Positions 18,319 to 27,554 are shown, numbered from the stretch's first letter. The stretch is DNA of 64,000 nucleotides from Streptomyces griseoluteus (GCA_000717735.1 JOBE01000036.1:1-64000); one strand, 5' to 3'. Notes: generated by a model from the letters alone, not told the origin. Numbers and translations are program-made.

Positions 18319-18744
18319 ATGACGAGGATGAGCGATGGCCAGTGGCGGGCGTTCGTGTCCGCGGGAACCCGTACCGGCAAGCTGGCGACCGTACGCGACG
18401 ACGGCAGTGCGCACGTCGTACCGGTCTGGTTCCTTATGGACGGCGACGATTTCGTGTTCACGACGGGCAAGGACACGGTGAAGGGCCGCAACCTGGTCCG
18501 CGACGGCCGGGCGTCCCTCTGCGTCGACGACGACACTCCTCCCTTCGCGTTCGTCTCCCTGACCGGCCGCGCCGAACTCAGCGAGGACCCTGTCGAGTTG
18601 CGTCACTGGGCCGGCCGCATCGGCGCCCGCTACATGGGCGAGGACCGGGCCGACGAGTTCGGGGCGCGGAACGCGGTCCCGGGCGAACTCCTCGTCCGGG
18701 TACGCGTCCACAAGGTGTTCGCCGAGGCGGGCGTCGCCGACTAG
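18319..18744 (+). CDS. PPOX-class F420-dependent oxidoreductase
   Basis: A 141-residue split-barrel flavin/deazaflavin-type enzyme: TGKLATVRDDGSAHVVPVWFLMDGDDFVFTT, then KGRNLVRDGRASLCVDDDTPPFAFV, and an RIGARYMGEDRADEF block typical of the F420-binding PPOX group. It likely transfers electrons from F420H2 to an unknown substrate. ATG 18319 has a weak AGGATGGGG upstream; ATG 18328 is possible. Confidence 0.85.
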   Translation: MTRMSDGQWRAFVSAGTRTGKLATVRDDGSAHVVPVWFLMDGDDFVFTTGKDTVKGRNLVRDGRASLCVDDDTPPFAFVSLTGRAELSEDPVELRHWAGRIGARYMGEDRADEFGARNAVPGELLVRVRVHKVFAEAGVAD

Positions 18745-18791
18745 AGCCCGGACCCGGTCCGGCACGGACGCCAGTGTCGGTGCGGCCGGCC

Positions 18792-18839
18792 GGTCAGCCG
18801 GTCAGCCGGTCAGCCGGTCAGCCGGTCAGCCGGTCAGCC
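18792..18839. repeat. Six tandem copies of an 8-bp repeat
   Basis: GGTCAGCC repeats six times without a mismatch. The cvnD stop codon (18834-18836, TGA on the minus strand) lies in the last copy. Since translation from that side stops in the first unit it meets, changes in copy number would not alter the protein. The repeat fills the space between two convergent genes. Confidence 0.9.
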
Positions 18840-19451
18840 GACGGTGTCCAGGAGACGGGCGGTGTGCATCCGCCCGGCGTGTTCGACCAGACGGATCAGG
18901 ACCTCCTTCCCCGAGTCGCGGTCGCGCGCGTCACAGAGGACGACGGGCGTGCCGCGGTCCAGGTCGAGCGCGCGGGAGACCTCGGCCGCACCGTACGCGC
19001 GCGCGCCCGTGAAGCAGTTGACGGCGACCACGAAGGGGATCTTCCGGTGCTCGAAGTAGTCGACCGCGGGGAAGCAGTCCTCGAGGCGCCGCGTGTCGGC
19101 GAGGACGACGGCTCCCAGCGCACCCTGTGACAGCTCGTCCCACAGGAACCAGAACCGGTCCTGGCCGGGCGTGCCGAAGAGGTAGAGGGAGAGCCCGGAG
19201 CGGATCGTGATGCGGCCGAAGTCCATGGCGACGGTCGTCGTGGTCTTCTGGTCGACCCCCCCGGTGTCGTCGACGAACTCACCGGCGCGGCTGAGCTGTT
19301 CCTCGGTGCGCAGCGGCCGGATCTCGCTGACCGCGCCGACGAGGGTGGTCTTGCCCACGCCGAATCCCCCGGCGACCAGTATCTTCAGGGCGAGGGCGGT
19401 GCTGTCCACGCCGTCGTCCGCGCCGCTGCTCTCAGAGCGCTCGTAGGCCAT
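18834..19451 (-). CDS. cvnD: Conservon small GTP-binding protein CvnD
   Basis: A 205-residue Ras-like ATP/GTP-binding protein: P-loop GGFGVGKTTLVG at residues 29-40, the MDFGRI switch region, LYLFGTPGQDRFWFLWDEL (G3), and VVAVNCF in place of the G4 motif. In conservons CvnD works with CvnA-C as a membrane-linked signalling unit. It overlaps cvnC by 20 bp. Confidence 0.92.
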   Translation of the reverse strand: MAYERSESSGADDGVDSTALALKILVAGGFGVGKTTLVGAVSEIRPLRTEEQLSRAGEFVDDTGGVDQKTTTTVAMDFGRITIRSGLSLYLFGTPGQDRFWFLWDELSQGALGAVVLADTRRLEDCFPAVDYFEHRKIPFVVAVNCFTGARAYGAAEVSRALDLDRGTPVVLCDARDRDSGKEVLIRLVEHAGRMHTARLLDTVG

Positions 19452-19848
19452 CGATTACTTCCCTCAGGATTCTTTCGTCAGGGAGCTGTGCGGGCGGTAC
19501 GGGCCTGCTGACGCGCACGAAGCCCGATTCGAGGAGGTCACCGAGGAGGACCCGGACGACTCCGACGGGCAGGTCGGCGTCGGCGGAGAGTTCGGCCACC
19601 GACTGCGTCTCGGCACGGCACAGGGCGAGCAGGGAGCGGTGCTCGGGGCCGAGGAGGGATTCCTCGGCCGGTCCCGGCGGATCGTCGTCGACGACGACGA
19701 GGGCGATGAGGTCGAACCTGACGTTGCTGGGCCCCGGCTTGGTCCGTCCGCCGGTCATCGCGTACGGGCGGACGAGCGGTCCGGCGTCGGCGTCGTACCA
19801 CTGACTGCCCGGCGCGGACGGGCCGTCGTCGGTGCTGTCCTCGTTCAT
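19432..19848 (-). CDS. cvnC: Conservon protein CvnC (DUF742)
   Basis: A 138-residue DUF742 protein: GPLVRPYAMTGGRTKP near the start and a winged-helix-like end (ALCRAETQSVAELSADADLPVGVVRVLLGDLLESGFVRV). It is the third component of the conservon, 14 bp after cvnB, and overlaps cvnD. The exact biochemical role of DUF742 proteins is unknown. Confidence 0.92.
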   Translation of the reverse strand: MNEDSTDDGPSAPGSQWYDADAGPLVRPYAMTGGRTKPGPSNVRFDLIALVVVDDDPPGPAEESLLGPEHRSLLALCRAETQSVAELSADADLPVGVVRVLLGDLLESGFVRVSRPVPPAQLPDERILREVIDGLRAL

Positions 19849-19862
19849 GGGGTCTCTCCGGG

Positions 19863-20297
19863 TCAGCCGACGGCCGGCGGGGTCACCGTGAGCCGCGGCG
19901 GGGTGTGCAGGTGCTCGCCGACGCGCTTGACGAGCCGGGCCATCTCGTAGGCGATCAGGCCGATGTCGGCGCTGACGGAGCTGAGGACGGCGAGACAGGA
20001 TCCGTCGCCCGCCGCGGCGACGAAGAGGAAGCCGTCGTCCATCTCGACCATGGTCTGGCGGACGCCACCGGTGTGGAACTGGCGTCCCGCGCCCTTGGCG
20101 AGGCTGTTGAAACCGGAGGCGATGGCGGCCAGGTGCTCGGCGTCCTCCCGGCTGAGTCCGCTGGAGGCCCCGACGGCGAGGCCGTCGTTGGAGAGCACCA
20201 CGGTGTGGCGGACCTCCCGGACCCGCGTGACGAGGTCGTCGAGGAGCCAGTCGAGCTCGCCGGACCGGCGGTGGGAGATCCTCTCGTGGTCGATCAT
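19863..20297 (-). CDS. cvnB: Conservon roadblock/LC7 protein CvnB
   Basis: A 144-residue roadblock protein (ELDWLLDDLVTRVREVRHTVVLSNDGLAVGASSGL ... GLIAYEMARLVKRVGEHL). It probably regulates CvnD nucleotide state. The ATG overlaps the TGA of cvnA by 4 bp, so synthesis is coupled to the kinase. Confidence 0.92.
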   Translation of the reverse strand: MIDHERISHRRSGELDWLLDDLVTRVREVRHTVVLSNDGLAVGASSGLSREDAEHLAAIASGFNSLAKGAGRQFHTGGVRQTMVEMDDGFLFVAAAGDGSCLAVLSSVSADIGLIAYEMARLVKRVGEHLHTPPRLTVTPPAVG

Positions 20298-23200
20298 GCG
20301 TGGTCTCCTTCGGTACGGGGGTCGTCGAGGGGGGTCGTGTCGTGGCCGGGGTGGTGGCCGGAGTGGTGGCCTGCGCCACGGCCGGCTTCCGCGCGAGGGT
20401 CCGTACGGGGGTCCGTACGGGTCCGGGTGGCGGGTTCCGCGCCCGGGTCGCCTTCGAAGCCGGCGCCGAGGGGGCGCCTGCCGCCAGGGGCGGCGCCTCC
20501 GCCCCGCTGCCAGCCGTCCCGGTAGGCCGTCATGCGGTCCCGTACCTGCTCCGGGGTGCGGGCCTCCGGGCGGGGCGCGGTCGGTACGAACGCCGGCGCC
20601 GGGGCGGGTGCCTCGCGCAGCTGCGGCACGAGGCTCGCCTGCCGTACGCGCCGGGGCAGTTCGTTCTCGTGGTCGCGGTCGCCGTGTCCGGCGGGACCGT
20701 CGGCCCTGCCGGCAGGCTTCTCGCGCGTCGGCGGCGGTACGGAGGGGCCTCGGCGGCGCAGCTCGGTGACTCCTGCGGGCGGGGGCCCGGACTCCGGTGG
20801 AGCGGCGAGCGAGGGGACGGCGGTCGGGCGCGGCAACGGCTGCGGATGGGAGGAGGGCGGGGCGGCCGGCGGTACCGGAGGCCGTTCGTCACCCGCTCCC
20901 TGGGACCGGGTGACGGGCCGCTCCCCGGGCGCCGGTCGCGGGGCGGTCCGGCGGGGCTCCGGAACGGATCCGGCGGGCGAGCCGCCGGTGAACGCCGGGT
21001 CGGCGGGCACGGACGGGCCGGCCTGTCCCTGGGGGCGGGGCGGTTGGGGGCGGCCGAAGCGGCGGGATTCCGCGCGGTGCGCCTCCTCGTGTTCGCGTGC
21101 GACCCGCGCGTCGTCCGTACGGCGGTAGTCGGTGACGTGGGCGCCGTCGGTGGCCGTGCGGGGATCACGCGCGCGCGGAGTTCCGGCGGGCGGGGTGTCG
21201 GGGCCGTGACCGGTGACGGGCGCGCCGCGGCCCGTCGGCAGGGCGCCCTGGAGCAGGTCGGTCGGGAGGAGGACGACAGCCGTCGTGCCGCCGTACGGGG
21301 ACGTCCGCAGCTGGACCTTGATGTCGTGGCGGGAGGAGAGCCTGCTGACCACGAAGAGGCCGAGCCGGTCGCTGTCGAAGAGGTCGAGGGCCTCGGACTG
21401 GGCGATGCGGTCGTTCGCCTCGGCGAGGGTGTCCTTGCCCATGCCGAGTCCCCGGTCCTCGATCTCCAGGGCGTATCCGTTGCCGACGGGTTCCCCGCTG
21501 ACGCGGACCATGGTGTGGGGCGGGGAGAACTGGGCGGCGTTCTCGATGAGTTCGGCCAGGAGGTGGGTGAGGTCGGCGACGGCACCGCCGACGACGGCCG
21601 TCTCGGGGAGCCTGCGCACCTCCACGCGCGCGTAGTCCTCGATCTCGGAGACGGCGGCGCGGACGACGTTGGTGAGGGGGACGGGCATGCGCCAGGCACG
21701 GCCGGGGGCGGCGCCGGAGAGGATGATGAGGCTCTCGGCGTGGCGGCGCATCCGGGTGGTGAGGTGGTCGAGCCGGAAGAGGTCGCCGAGCTCGTTGGGG
21801 TCGTCGGCGCGCCGCTCCATGCTGTCCAGGAGGTTGAGCTGGCGGTGGACGAGGACCTGGCTCCGGCGGGCGAGGTTGACGAAGACCCCGGAGATGCCGC
21901 TGGCGAGTTCGGCGCGTTCGACGGCGGCGGACAGGGCCGCGCGATGGACGGTCGTGAGGGCTTCGCCGACCTGTCCGACCTCGTCCTGGGACGCGGGTCC
22001 CGGCGGGGCCTCGGCCTCGACGTCGATTTCCTCGCCGGCGCGCAGCCGGCGCATGGCGGCGGGGAGTTTGCCGCGTGCGATGCCGAGGGCGGTGTTGCGC
22101 AAGCTGACCAGTTCGACGACGAGCCCGCGGCCGATCCGGACGGAGATGACGAGGGAGGCCGCGACGGCCGCGAGGCCGAGGACCACGGCCGCGCCGCCCG
22201 CGCTGAGCACTCCGCCGGCGAAGGGGTCGGCGCGATCGGCCGCCGCGGTGCGCGCGTCGGCCTCGATCGCGCCGAGTCCGTTCCGTACGGCGGCGAGCGT
22301 GTCGTCCCAGTCCGCGGAGGTGACGGCCTGTGCGGCGGCTCGGCCCGCGCTCGCGGCGCGGATCCGGTCCTCCGCCCGGGTGAGCCGGGTGTGGTCTCCA
22401 CCGGCGGCGAGCCGGGTCCACGCGGCGCGTTCGGCGGCGGGCAGGTCGGCGGTCGCCGAAGCGGTGAGGGTGCGCCGGGTCTCGACGGCGCCGGAGAAGA
22501 CGCGGAGCCGGCTCTCGGTGAACCGGCCGCCGAGGTGGGCGGAGGTGAGGAGGGCGTCCTCGCGGGCCAGCATCTCGCCGGCCCGGCCGAATTCCAGCAG
22601 TACGCGCGCGTCGGATCCCTGTTCGGCGTCCTGGATGCCGGTGAGGGCGCCGGCGACGGCGAAGGCCGCGGAGATCGCGGCGGTGTACTCCTCGTACACC
22701 TGGTCCCAGTCGGCCCGCCCTTCGGTGGCGGCGGTACGGAGCCGGGTGAGGCCCTCGATCTTGCCGACGAGCGTGCCCACCCGTGCGCCGACGTCGCCGG
22801 GCAGGTCGCCGGTGTCGCCGACGGTGTGCGTGTCGTCCAGGCGGAGGCGGGCGACGGCCTCGTCCGTGCCGCGTATGCGGTCCTTGAGTTCGGCGGCCCG
22901 GGTGGCACCCGGGGCGGCGACCTGCCGTACGGCGGCGCGCCGTTCGGCCTGGAGGGCGGCGAGGGCCGCCGTCACGGGCTCACGGATCTCGGCGTCGACG
23001 CGCTGGAGCTGACGCAGCCGGGCGACGTCCTGGGCCGTGGTGACGGTGGCGAAACCCCACAGCGCGAGGAGGGAGACGACCGGGACCATCAGGAGCGAGA
23101 CGATCTTGGCGCGGACGGTACGGGGCCGCAGGCCGTGGAGCCCTGTGCGCCCGGGCCGGCCGCCTTCGGCGGCGGCAGCACGGGGCGGCGCCGGCGCCTC

Positions 23201-23461
23201 GGCGGCAGCCGGTGGCCCGACGGTCTGCCCGGCGGCCTGTCCTGACCCCTGCCCGGCGGTCCGTCCCGCCCTCTGTCCGGCGGTCCGTCCTGCCCTCTGC
23301 CCGATGGTCCGTCCCGCCGCCTGTCCGGCGGTCGGTCCGGTGGCGGGGTAGGGCTCCCCCGGTTCCTCGGCGGGCGGCCCTGCGTGGGCGCGCCGGCCTC
23401 GCGCGCCGGCCGACGGCGGCGCCGTCGCCTCGGCGTCCTTGGTCTTGCGGGGAGTTCGCAT
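20294..23461 (-). CDS. cvnA: Conservon sensor histidine-kinase-like protein CvnA
   Basis: A 1055-residue membrane protein. A disordered Gly/Ala/Arg-rich N-terminus (residues 20-110) precedes the first helix (IVSLLMVPVVSLLALWGFATV), then a helical extracellular nitrate/nitrite-sensor-like domain of about 270 residues, a second helix (AAVVLGLAAVAASLVISVRI), HAMP-like linker, and an HATPase core with LAELIENAAQFSPP (N box) and EIEDRGLGMG. The last 300 residues are a Pro-rich, low-complexity tail. It heads the cvnA-B-C-D set; GAGGAGG precedes ATG 23461. Confidence 0.92.
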   Translation of the reverse strand: MRTPRKTKDAEATAPPSAGARGRRAHAGPPAEEPGEPYPATGPTAGQAAGRTIGQRAGRTAGQRAGRTAGQGSGQAAGQTVGPPAAAEAPAPPRAAAAEGGRPGRTGLHGLRPRTVRAKIVSLLMVPVVSLLALWGFATVTTAQDVARLRQLQRVDAEIREPVTAALAALQAERRAAVRQVAAPGATRAAELKDRIRGTDEAVARLRLDDTHTVGDTGDLPGDVGARVGTLVGKIEGLTRLRTAATEGRADWDQVYEEYTAAISAAFAVAGALTGIQDAEQGSDARVLLEFGRAGEMLAREDALLTSAHLGGRFTESRLRVFSGAVETRRTLTASATADLPAAERAAWTRLAAGGDHTRLTRAEDRIRAASAGRAAAQAVTSADWDDTLAAVRNGLGAIEADARTAAADRADPFAGGVLSAGGAAVVLGLAAVAASLVISVRIGRGLVVELVSLRNTALGIARGKLPAAMRRLRAGEEIDVEAEAPPGPASQDEVGQVGEALTTVHRAALSAAVERAELASGISGVFVNLARRSQVLVHRQLNLLDSMERRADDPNELGDLFRLDHLTTRMRRHAESLIILSGAAPGRAWRMPVPLTNVVRAAVSEIEDYARVEVRRLPETAVVGGAVADLTHLLAELIENAAQFSPPHTMVRVSGEPVGNGYALEIEDRGLGMGKDTLAEANDRIAQSEALDLFDSDRLGLFVVSRLSSRHDIKVQLRTSPYGGTTAVVLLPTDLLQGALPTGRGAPVTGHGPDTPPAGTPRARDPRTATDGAHVTDYRRTDDARVAREHEEAHRAESRRFGRPQPPRPQGQAGPSVPADPAFTGGSPAGSVPEPRRTAPRPAPGERPVTRSQGAGDERPPVPPAAPPSSHPQPLPRPTAVPSLAAPPESGPPPAGVTELRRRGPSVPPPTREKPAGRADGPAGHGDRDHENELPRRVRQASLVPQLREAPAPAPAFVPTAPRPEARTPEQVRDRMTAYRDGWQRGGGAAPGGRRPLGAGFEGDPGAEPATRTRTDPRTDPRAEAGRGAGHHSGHHPGHDTTPLDDPRTEGDHA
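23257..23328. repeat. 24-bp tandem repeat in cvnA
   Basis: Three near-identical 24-bp units, in frame, encode the 8-residue repeat RAGRTAGQ in the N-terminal cytoplasmic tail of CvnA; looser copies flank them. Expansion would lengthen the tail without changing the frame. Confidence 0.8.
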
Positions 23462-23520
23462 GGCCTCCTCGTTCCGGCTGCGACTGGCTCTGGTGCGGTG
23501 GATCAAGCGGGGGAAGAGGG

Positions 23521-24357
23521 TCAGTTCGAATGCGTACGGGCGGTCGCCTGTGCGGCGCGGAAGCCCGGGGGTGCGACGTCCACCGCGCGTTCGTCCGGCT
23601 CGGTGAGGCGGCCCGCGTGGGCGTACGCGGCCCGCTCCTTGGCCGTCGGGGAGAGGGCGACGAAGGCGGAGGTGATGAAGAGGTAGGAGCCGAGGCCGAC
23701 GGCGAGGGGGAAGATGAACTGCATGACCGTGGCGCCCGGAAGGGGCGCTGCCGAGGGGGCCACCTCCACGCGCACCGCGAGCATGCCCGTGTAGTGCATG
23801 CTGCTGACGGCCGCGCCCATCACGAGCGAGGCGACGGCCACGGCCACGGGTGAGTGGATGTTGAGGGCCGCCCACAGGGCGGCGGTGGCCGCGACGACGG
23901 CGATGAGGACCGACAGGCCGACGAGGACGGGGTCGTAGCGGACGTCGCCGTGGAGCCGGAGGGCGGCCATGCCCATGTAGTGCATGCTCGCCACGCCGAC
24001 GCCCGTGGTCAGGCCGCCGATCAGGAGCGAGCGGAGTCGGTCGCGGCCGTAGCCGACGGCGAACACGCCGACGCCGACGACGGCCATGGCGATGACGAGG
24101 CTGAGGATGGTGAGCGGCACGTCGTAGCGGATGTCGGTGCCGGTGGCTCCGAAGCCGAGCATCGCCACGAAGTGCATCGTCCAGATGCCGGTGCCGATCG
24201 CGGAGGCCGCGGTGAGCAGCCAGTTCCGCCGTGAGCGACCGGTCGCGTCGAGCGCGCGTACCGTGCAGCGCAGCCCGAGGGCGGCGCCGACGCAGGCCAT
24301 CGCGTACGACAGTGCAGGTGTCAGCCAGCCGAAGGTGGCGTGGTCCAGGTGTCCCAT
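23521..24357 (-). CDS. MHYT-domain integral membrane sensor protein
   Basis: A 278-residue membrane protein with seven predicted helices and three MHYT signatures: TMHFVAM, SMHYMGM and SMHYTGM. MHYT domains are proposed to bind copper and sense oxygen, CO or NO; here no enzymatic domain is attached. It lies 59 bp upstream of cvnA on the same strand, so it may be co-transcribed and supply a signal to the conservon. Confidence 0.9.
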   Translation of the reverse strand: MGHLDHATFGWLTPALSYAMACVGAALGLRCTVRALDATGRSRRNWLLTAASAIGTGIWTMHFVAMLGFGATGTDIRYDVPLTILSLVIAMAVVGVGVFAVGYGRDRLRSLLIGGLTTGVGVASMHYMGMAALRLHGDVRYDPVLVGLSVLIAVVAATAALWAALNIHSPVAVAVASLVMGAAVSSMHYTGMLAVRVEVAPSAAPLPGATVMQFIFPLAVGLGSYLFITSAFVALSPTAKERAAYAHAGRLTEPDERAVDVAPPGFRAAQATARTHSN

Positions 24358-24508
24358 GGCTCAGGGACGCTAGTGCGCATCGGGGGGCGCACAAGGGGCG
24401 CATTTCGAAAGCTGATGGAATATGACAGAGAGATGGTCCCGAACGATCGGGCCGGGCTCGAACATGCACACAGAACGTTCACCCCTCCGGGTACGGAATC
24501 ATGAGCTC

Positions 24509-25153
24509 ATGAGCGATGACCCCACACACGTCCGAGAGTTCTTCGGCTCCCGCGCCGCCGACTGGGACAGCAGGTTTCCCGATGACGGCCCCGCGTACGC
24601 GGCGGCCGTGGGCGAGCTCGGCCTGCGGCCGGGCGACGCGGTCCTCGACGCCGGCTGCGGGACCGGGCGGGCCCTCCCGCCGCTCCGGGCCGCCGTCGGC
24701 CCCTCCGGCACCGTACTCGGCGTCGACCTCACCCCGGAGATGCTCGAACAGGCCGTCCGTGCCGGGCGCGGCGGCCCGGACGGCCCGGGCGCATCCGGCG
24801 ACGTGAAGGCGACGGAGCGCACCGCGGCGCTGCTGCTCGCCGATGTCGGCCGACTGCCGGTGCGGGACGGCGTGCTCGACGCCGTCTTCGGCGCGGGACT
24901 CATCTCCCACCTCGCGGACCCGGTCGCCGGCCTGCGTGAACTCGCCCGTGTCGTACGCCCCGGGGGCCGGCTCGCGCTGTTCCACCCGATCGGCCGGGCC
25001 GCCCTCGCGGCCCGCCACGGCCGGCAGCTGACGCCGGACGATCTGCGCGCCGAGCCCCGACTCCGCCCCGTGCTCGCCGAAGCGGGCTGGCGGCTCGTCG
25101 GTTACGTCGACGAGGACACCCGCTTTCTGGCCATGGCCGTCCGACCGATCTGA
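24509..25153 (+). CDS. SAM-dependent methyltransferase, class I
   Basis: A 214-residue methyltransferase: VLDAGCGTGRALPPLRAAVG (motif I), VLGVDLTPEML, and the motif block LRELARVVRPGGRLALFHP. The substrate is unknown. ATG 24509 is preferred as the conserved part starts there (THVREFFGSRAADWDSRF); an ATG at 24422 is in frame but adds an unconserved 29-residue leader. It is divergent from the MHYT gene. Confidence 0.82.
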   Translation: MSDDPTHVREFFGSRAADWDSRFPDDGPAYAAAVGELGLRPGDAVLDAGCGTGRALPPLRAAVGPSGTVLGVDLTPEMLEQAVRAGRGGPDGPGASGDVKATERTAALLLADVGRLPVRDGVLDAVFGAGLISHLADPVAGLRELARVVRPGGRLALFHPIGRAALAARHGRQLTPDDLRAEPRLRPVLAEAGWRLVGYVDEDTRFLAMAVRPI

Positions 25154-25321
25154 CGGCGCGACCGCGCACGGCCAGGCGGAGGACAAGCGGACCTGACACT
25201 CCGCCGCCGAGAGTGACTCTGATGCGATCCGGTGATCATCTCGCCACCCCGAGGAAGCATCCCCTCACGTTTCTGCAGGTGAACCAGGTGCACGGAGAAC
25301 AAGTGCCCCGGGAAACAGGAG

Positions 25322-26023
25322 GAAGAGACGACCCGCTACAGACAGACGGGCGGTGTGGCCCTCGGGGCGATGGTGCCGGGGGTGACCACGGTCACCGGCT
25401 TCACCCCGGCCCAGGACGATGGTGCGGTCCCACCGGCCGACGCGGTCGGTTACGCGCGCGAGGTGCGGGCGGCCGTGGCCGCGGGGGCGCTGAGCCCGGA
25501 CACCGGCGAACGGACCACCACGGGCGCGGGTGCGGATACGGGTACGAACGCGGGCTCAGGCGTGCGCGCCGGCGCGCGCGGCGGACGAGGACGCCGCCGC
25601 GGACTTCGGCGCCGAGCACGTATGCGCCCGCGTCGCGCGCGTGATGCCCGCCGCGCTCGCTCCCGTGTGCGGCAGCGGCTTCGGCGAAGAAGTCCCGCCG
25701 AGCGCCGCGCTCGTCGCGGAGGCCCGCCGGCCTCGGGCCCGGCCTCCGCGCCACCCAGGGCAGCGGCCGCGGCGGTTGCCTGCAAGAGCGGCAAGGGGCA
25801 CGCCCTCATCGACGCACTGGTCGGCTACACGCCCGGCACCCGCACCGAGGCGGGCGGCGACGCCCCGTCGCCACGGCGGTTCCCGACCCCGGGTACGTCG
25901 TCGTGGACTGGCTCCTGGACGGGGAGCCGTACGGCGGCGACGAGGGAACTCCGCAGCGGCGAGACGGCGGTGACGTTCGACGAGGAGGCCCACACGTCGA
26001 CTGCGGTCTTCGCCAGCGCCTGA
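25322..26023 (+). pseudogene. Unidentified gene remnant with several frame changes
   Basis: Coding-like text appears in alternating frames: RYRQTGGVALGAMVPGVTTV ... VGYAREVRAAVAAGALS, then in another frame AADFGAEHVCARVARVMPAALAPVCGSGF, then VACKSGKGHALIDALVGYTPG, then PDPGYVVVDWLLDGEPYGGDEG, and finally SGETAVTFDEEAHTSTAVF before a TGA at 26021-26023. At least three frame shifts are needed to join them. I cannot name the family. The rest of the 985-bp gap from 25154 to 26138 holds no gene. Confidence 0.4.
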
Positions 26024-26138
26024 TCGACGTGCCGATCCCGCCTTCTTGACGATCGGCGCCAACGAGCCCTTCTGTCAGGCGACTTCACTGTCTACGGTGG
26101 ATGTACCGGGTAGTCGTACCCGGGAAAGGCGGTGCGGC

Positions 26139-26483
26139 GTGGCACGGGTACGGGAAAGACTGCGCAGGCTCCTCCCCTCCGCCCGGCGGGCGCCCGCGGC
26201 GGCCACGCCGGCGCCCCCGCGCCCCCGGCAGGGGCACAACCTCTTCGAGGCGGCGGCGGAGTACGTGGCCGCGTGCGCCGAGGACGACCCGGCCAGGGCG
26301 GAGGAGGCCGCGGGCCGGGTCTCCCCCGGAATGCTGTCGTTCGGCGTCAACGAACTGGCCTGCCGGGCCCTCCTCACCCTCGCCCGGGAACGCAACGAGT
26401 CGCCGGGCGCCGTGGCGCGCTCCCTCCTCGGCCTGCGGGAGGAACGCGCGGGACGACCGGCGGACGACGCCCAGGACGCGTAA
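26139..26483 (+). CDS. Small conserved hypothetical protein
   Basis: A 114-residue helical protein. After a basic N-terminus (RVRERLRRLLPSARR) comes a helical domain LFEAAAEYVAACAEDDPARAEEAA ... LSFGVNELACRALLTLARERN. No recognised domain. The GTG at 26139 follows GGAAAGG by about 11 nt. Confidence 0.6.
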   Translation: MARVRERLRRLLPSARRAPAAATPAPPRPRQGHNLFEAAAEYVAACAEDDPARAEEAAGRVSPGMLSFGVNELACRALLTLARERNESPGAVARSLLGLREERAGRPADDAQDA

Positions 26484-26659
26484 GACCCGCAGGCCGCGCA
26501 GACCCGCGGTCGGCGGGTCTGCGCCCTTCAGTCGCCGGTGTGGGCGTGGGGGGCCGGCGGCGTTTCGACCCACCGCGATGCAGGTCACGGCTCCCGGCTC
26601 TGGACAGGCGCGGCTCCTCACTGGTTAAGGTGCGCCGACGACCAGATGGGGAGGCCTGC

Positions 26660-27523
26660 GTGGCTGGGACGGACCCGATCGCCGCGGCCGAGGCCGCCGG
26701 CGACGCCGACGCGCTGTTCGTGCTGACCGCGGCACTGCTGACGCCCGCGCGCTTCCCCAGCGTGCTCGGTGACGACTATCCGGCGGCCTGCGCGGCTCTC
26801 GGCCTTCAGGCGTACGCGGAGGGGTACGGGCTCGTGTTCGGCCAGGACGGGCTCGGGGCGCGCTGGACGGTCGTCGTCGACGACGTTTCGCTCGTCGCGG
26901 TGGCGATCTCCTCCTGGGACTGCGGCATGGCCTATGACCTCTCCCCCCACGAGAGCACCGTGGTGGCGGGGCTGCCGGGCTGGCCGCTGGACGTGGTGAC
27001 CCGCGCCCCCGGTGTGCCGGCACCACACGATCCGGAGCCGGAGGAGGGCGACCCCGCGCCGCTGGTCCCGCCCTCGGGCGATGACTGGGGTCCGGCCCAG
27101 CGCCGGCTCGGCGCTGACGAGGTGGCCCTGCAGTGGGCGGCCTGGCGGGACCAGGTGAGCGACGGCTCCACGGCCGCACCGGCCGGCACGGTTACCGCCC
27201 CGGCGGCCGGTGACACCGACGGGCCGACCGCGGCCCCGGGCGCCGCCGACCCGTACGACGGCGTACGCAGGGCGCTCGACGAGCTCCACGGCTACCTGGA
27301 GGAGCCGCCGCCGGTCGGGCGGGTGCGGTCGGTGGTCGCCGCCGAAGGAGGTGTGCGGACGCTCCGCGCGGACGGTCCCGGCTGGTCACTCGTGGCCAGG
27401 GCGGACGACATGGCCTTCGTACTCCTCGACGAGCTGCCGCGCGAGGTGCTGCCGGTGGCCCGCGGGGCACGGCTGCCCGCGCTCCTCGAAGCGCTCGACG
27501 CGATGGCGGTACGGCCTTCCTGA
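26660..27523 (+). CDS. Conserved hypothetical protein
   Basis: A 287-residue cytoplasmic protein with an N-terminal alpha/beta block (DALFVLTAALLTPARFPSVLG ... WTVVVDDVSLVAVAISSWDCGMAYDLSP), an Ala/Pro linker near residue 170-200, and a second domain (YDGVRRALDELHGYLEEPPPVG ... LLEALDAMAV). I do not recognise it. GTG 26660 follows GGGGAGG by 5 nt. Confidence 0.65.
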   Translation: MAGTDPIAAAEAAGDADALFVLTAALLTPARFPSVLGDDYPAACAALGLQAYAEGYGLVFGQDGLGARWTVVVDDVSLVAVAISSWDCGMAYDLSPHESTVVAGLPGWPLDVVTRAPGVPAPHDPEPEEGDPAPLVPPSGDDWGPAQRRLGADEVALQWAAWRDQVSDGSTAAPAGTVTAPAAGDTDGPTAAPGAADPYDGVRRALDELHGYLEEPPPVGRVRSVVAAEGGVRTLRADGPGWSLVARADDMAFVLLDELPREVLPVARGARLPALLEALDAMAVRPS

Positions 27524-27554
27524 GGCCTTCCCCCGGCCCGGAAGTCGGGACCGT

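Noticed and set aside
18792..18839. Possible CRISPR array
   Set aside because: The 8-bp units have no spacers; it is a simple tandem repeat.
20300..23245. A 981-codon open frame on the plus strand opposite cvnA
   Set aside because: Low-complexity Gly/Arg/Val-rich text with no domain, exactly antisense to a clear kinase gene; open frames on the opposite strand are expected at this GC content.
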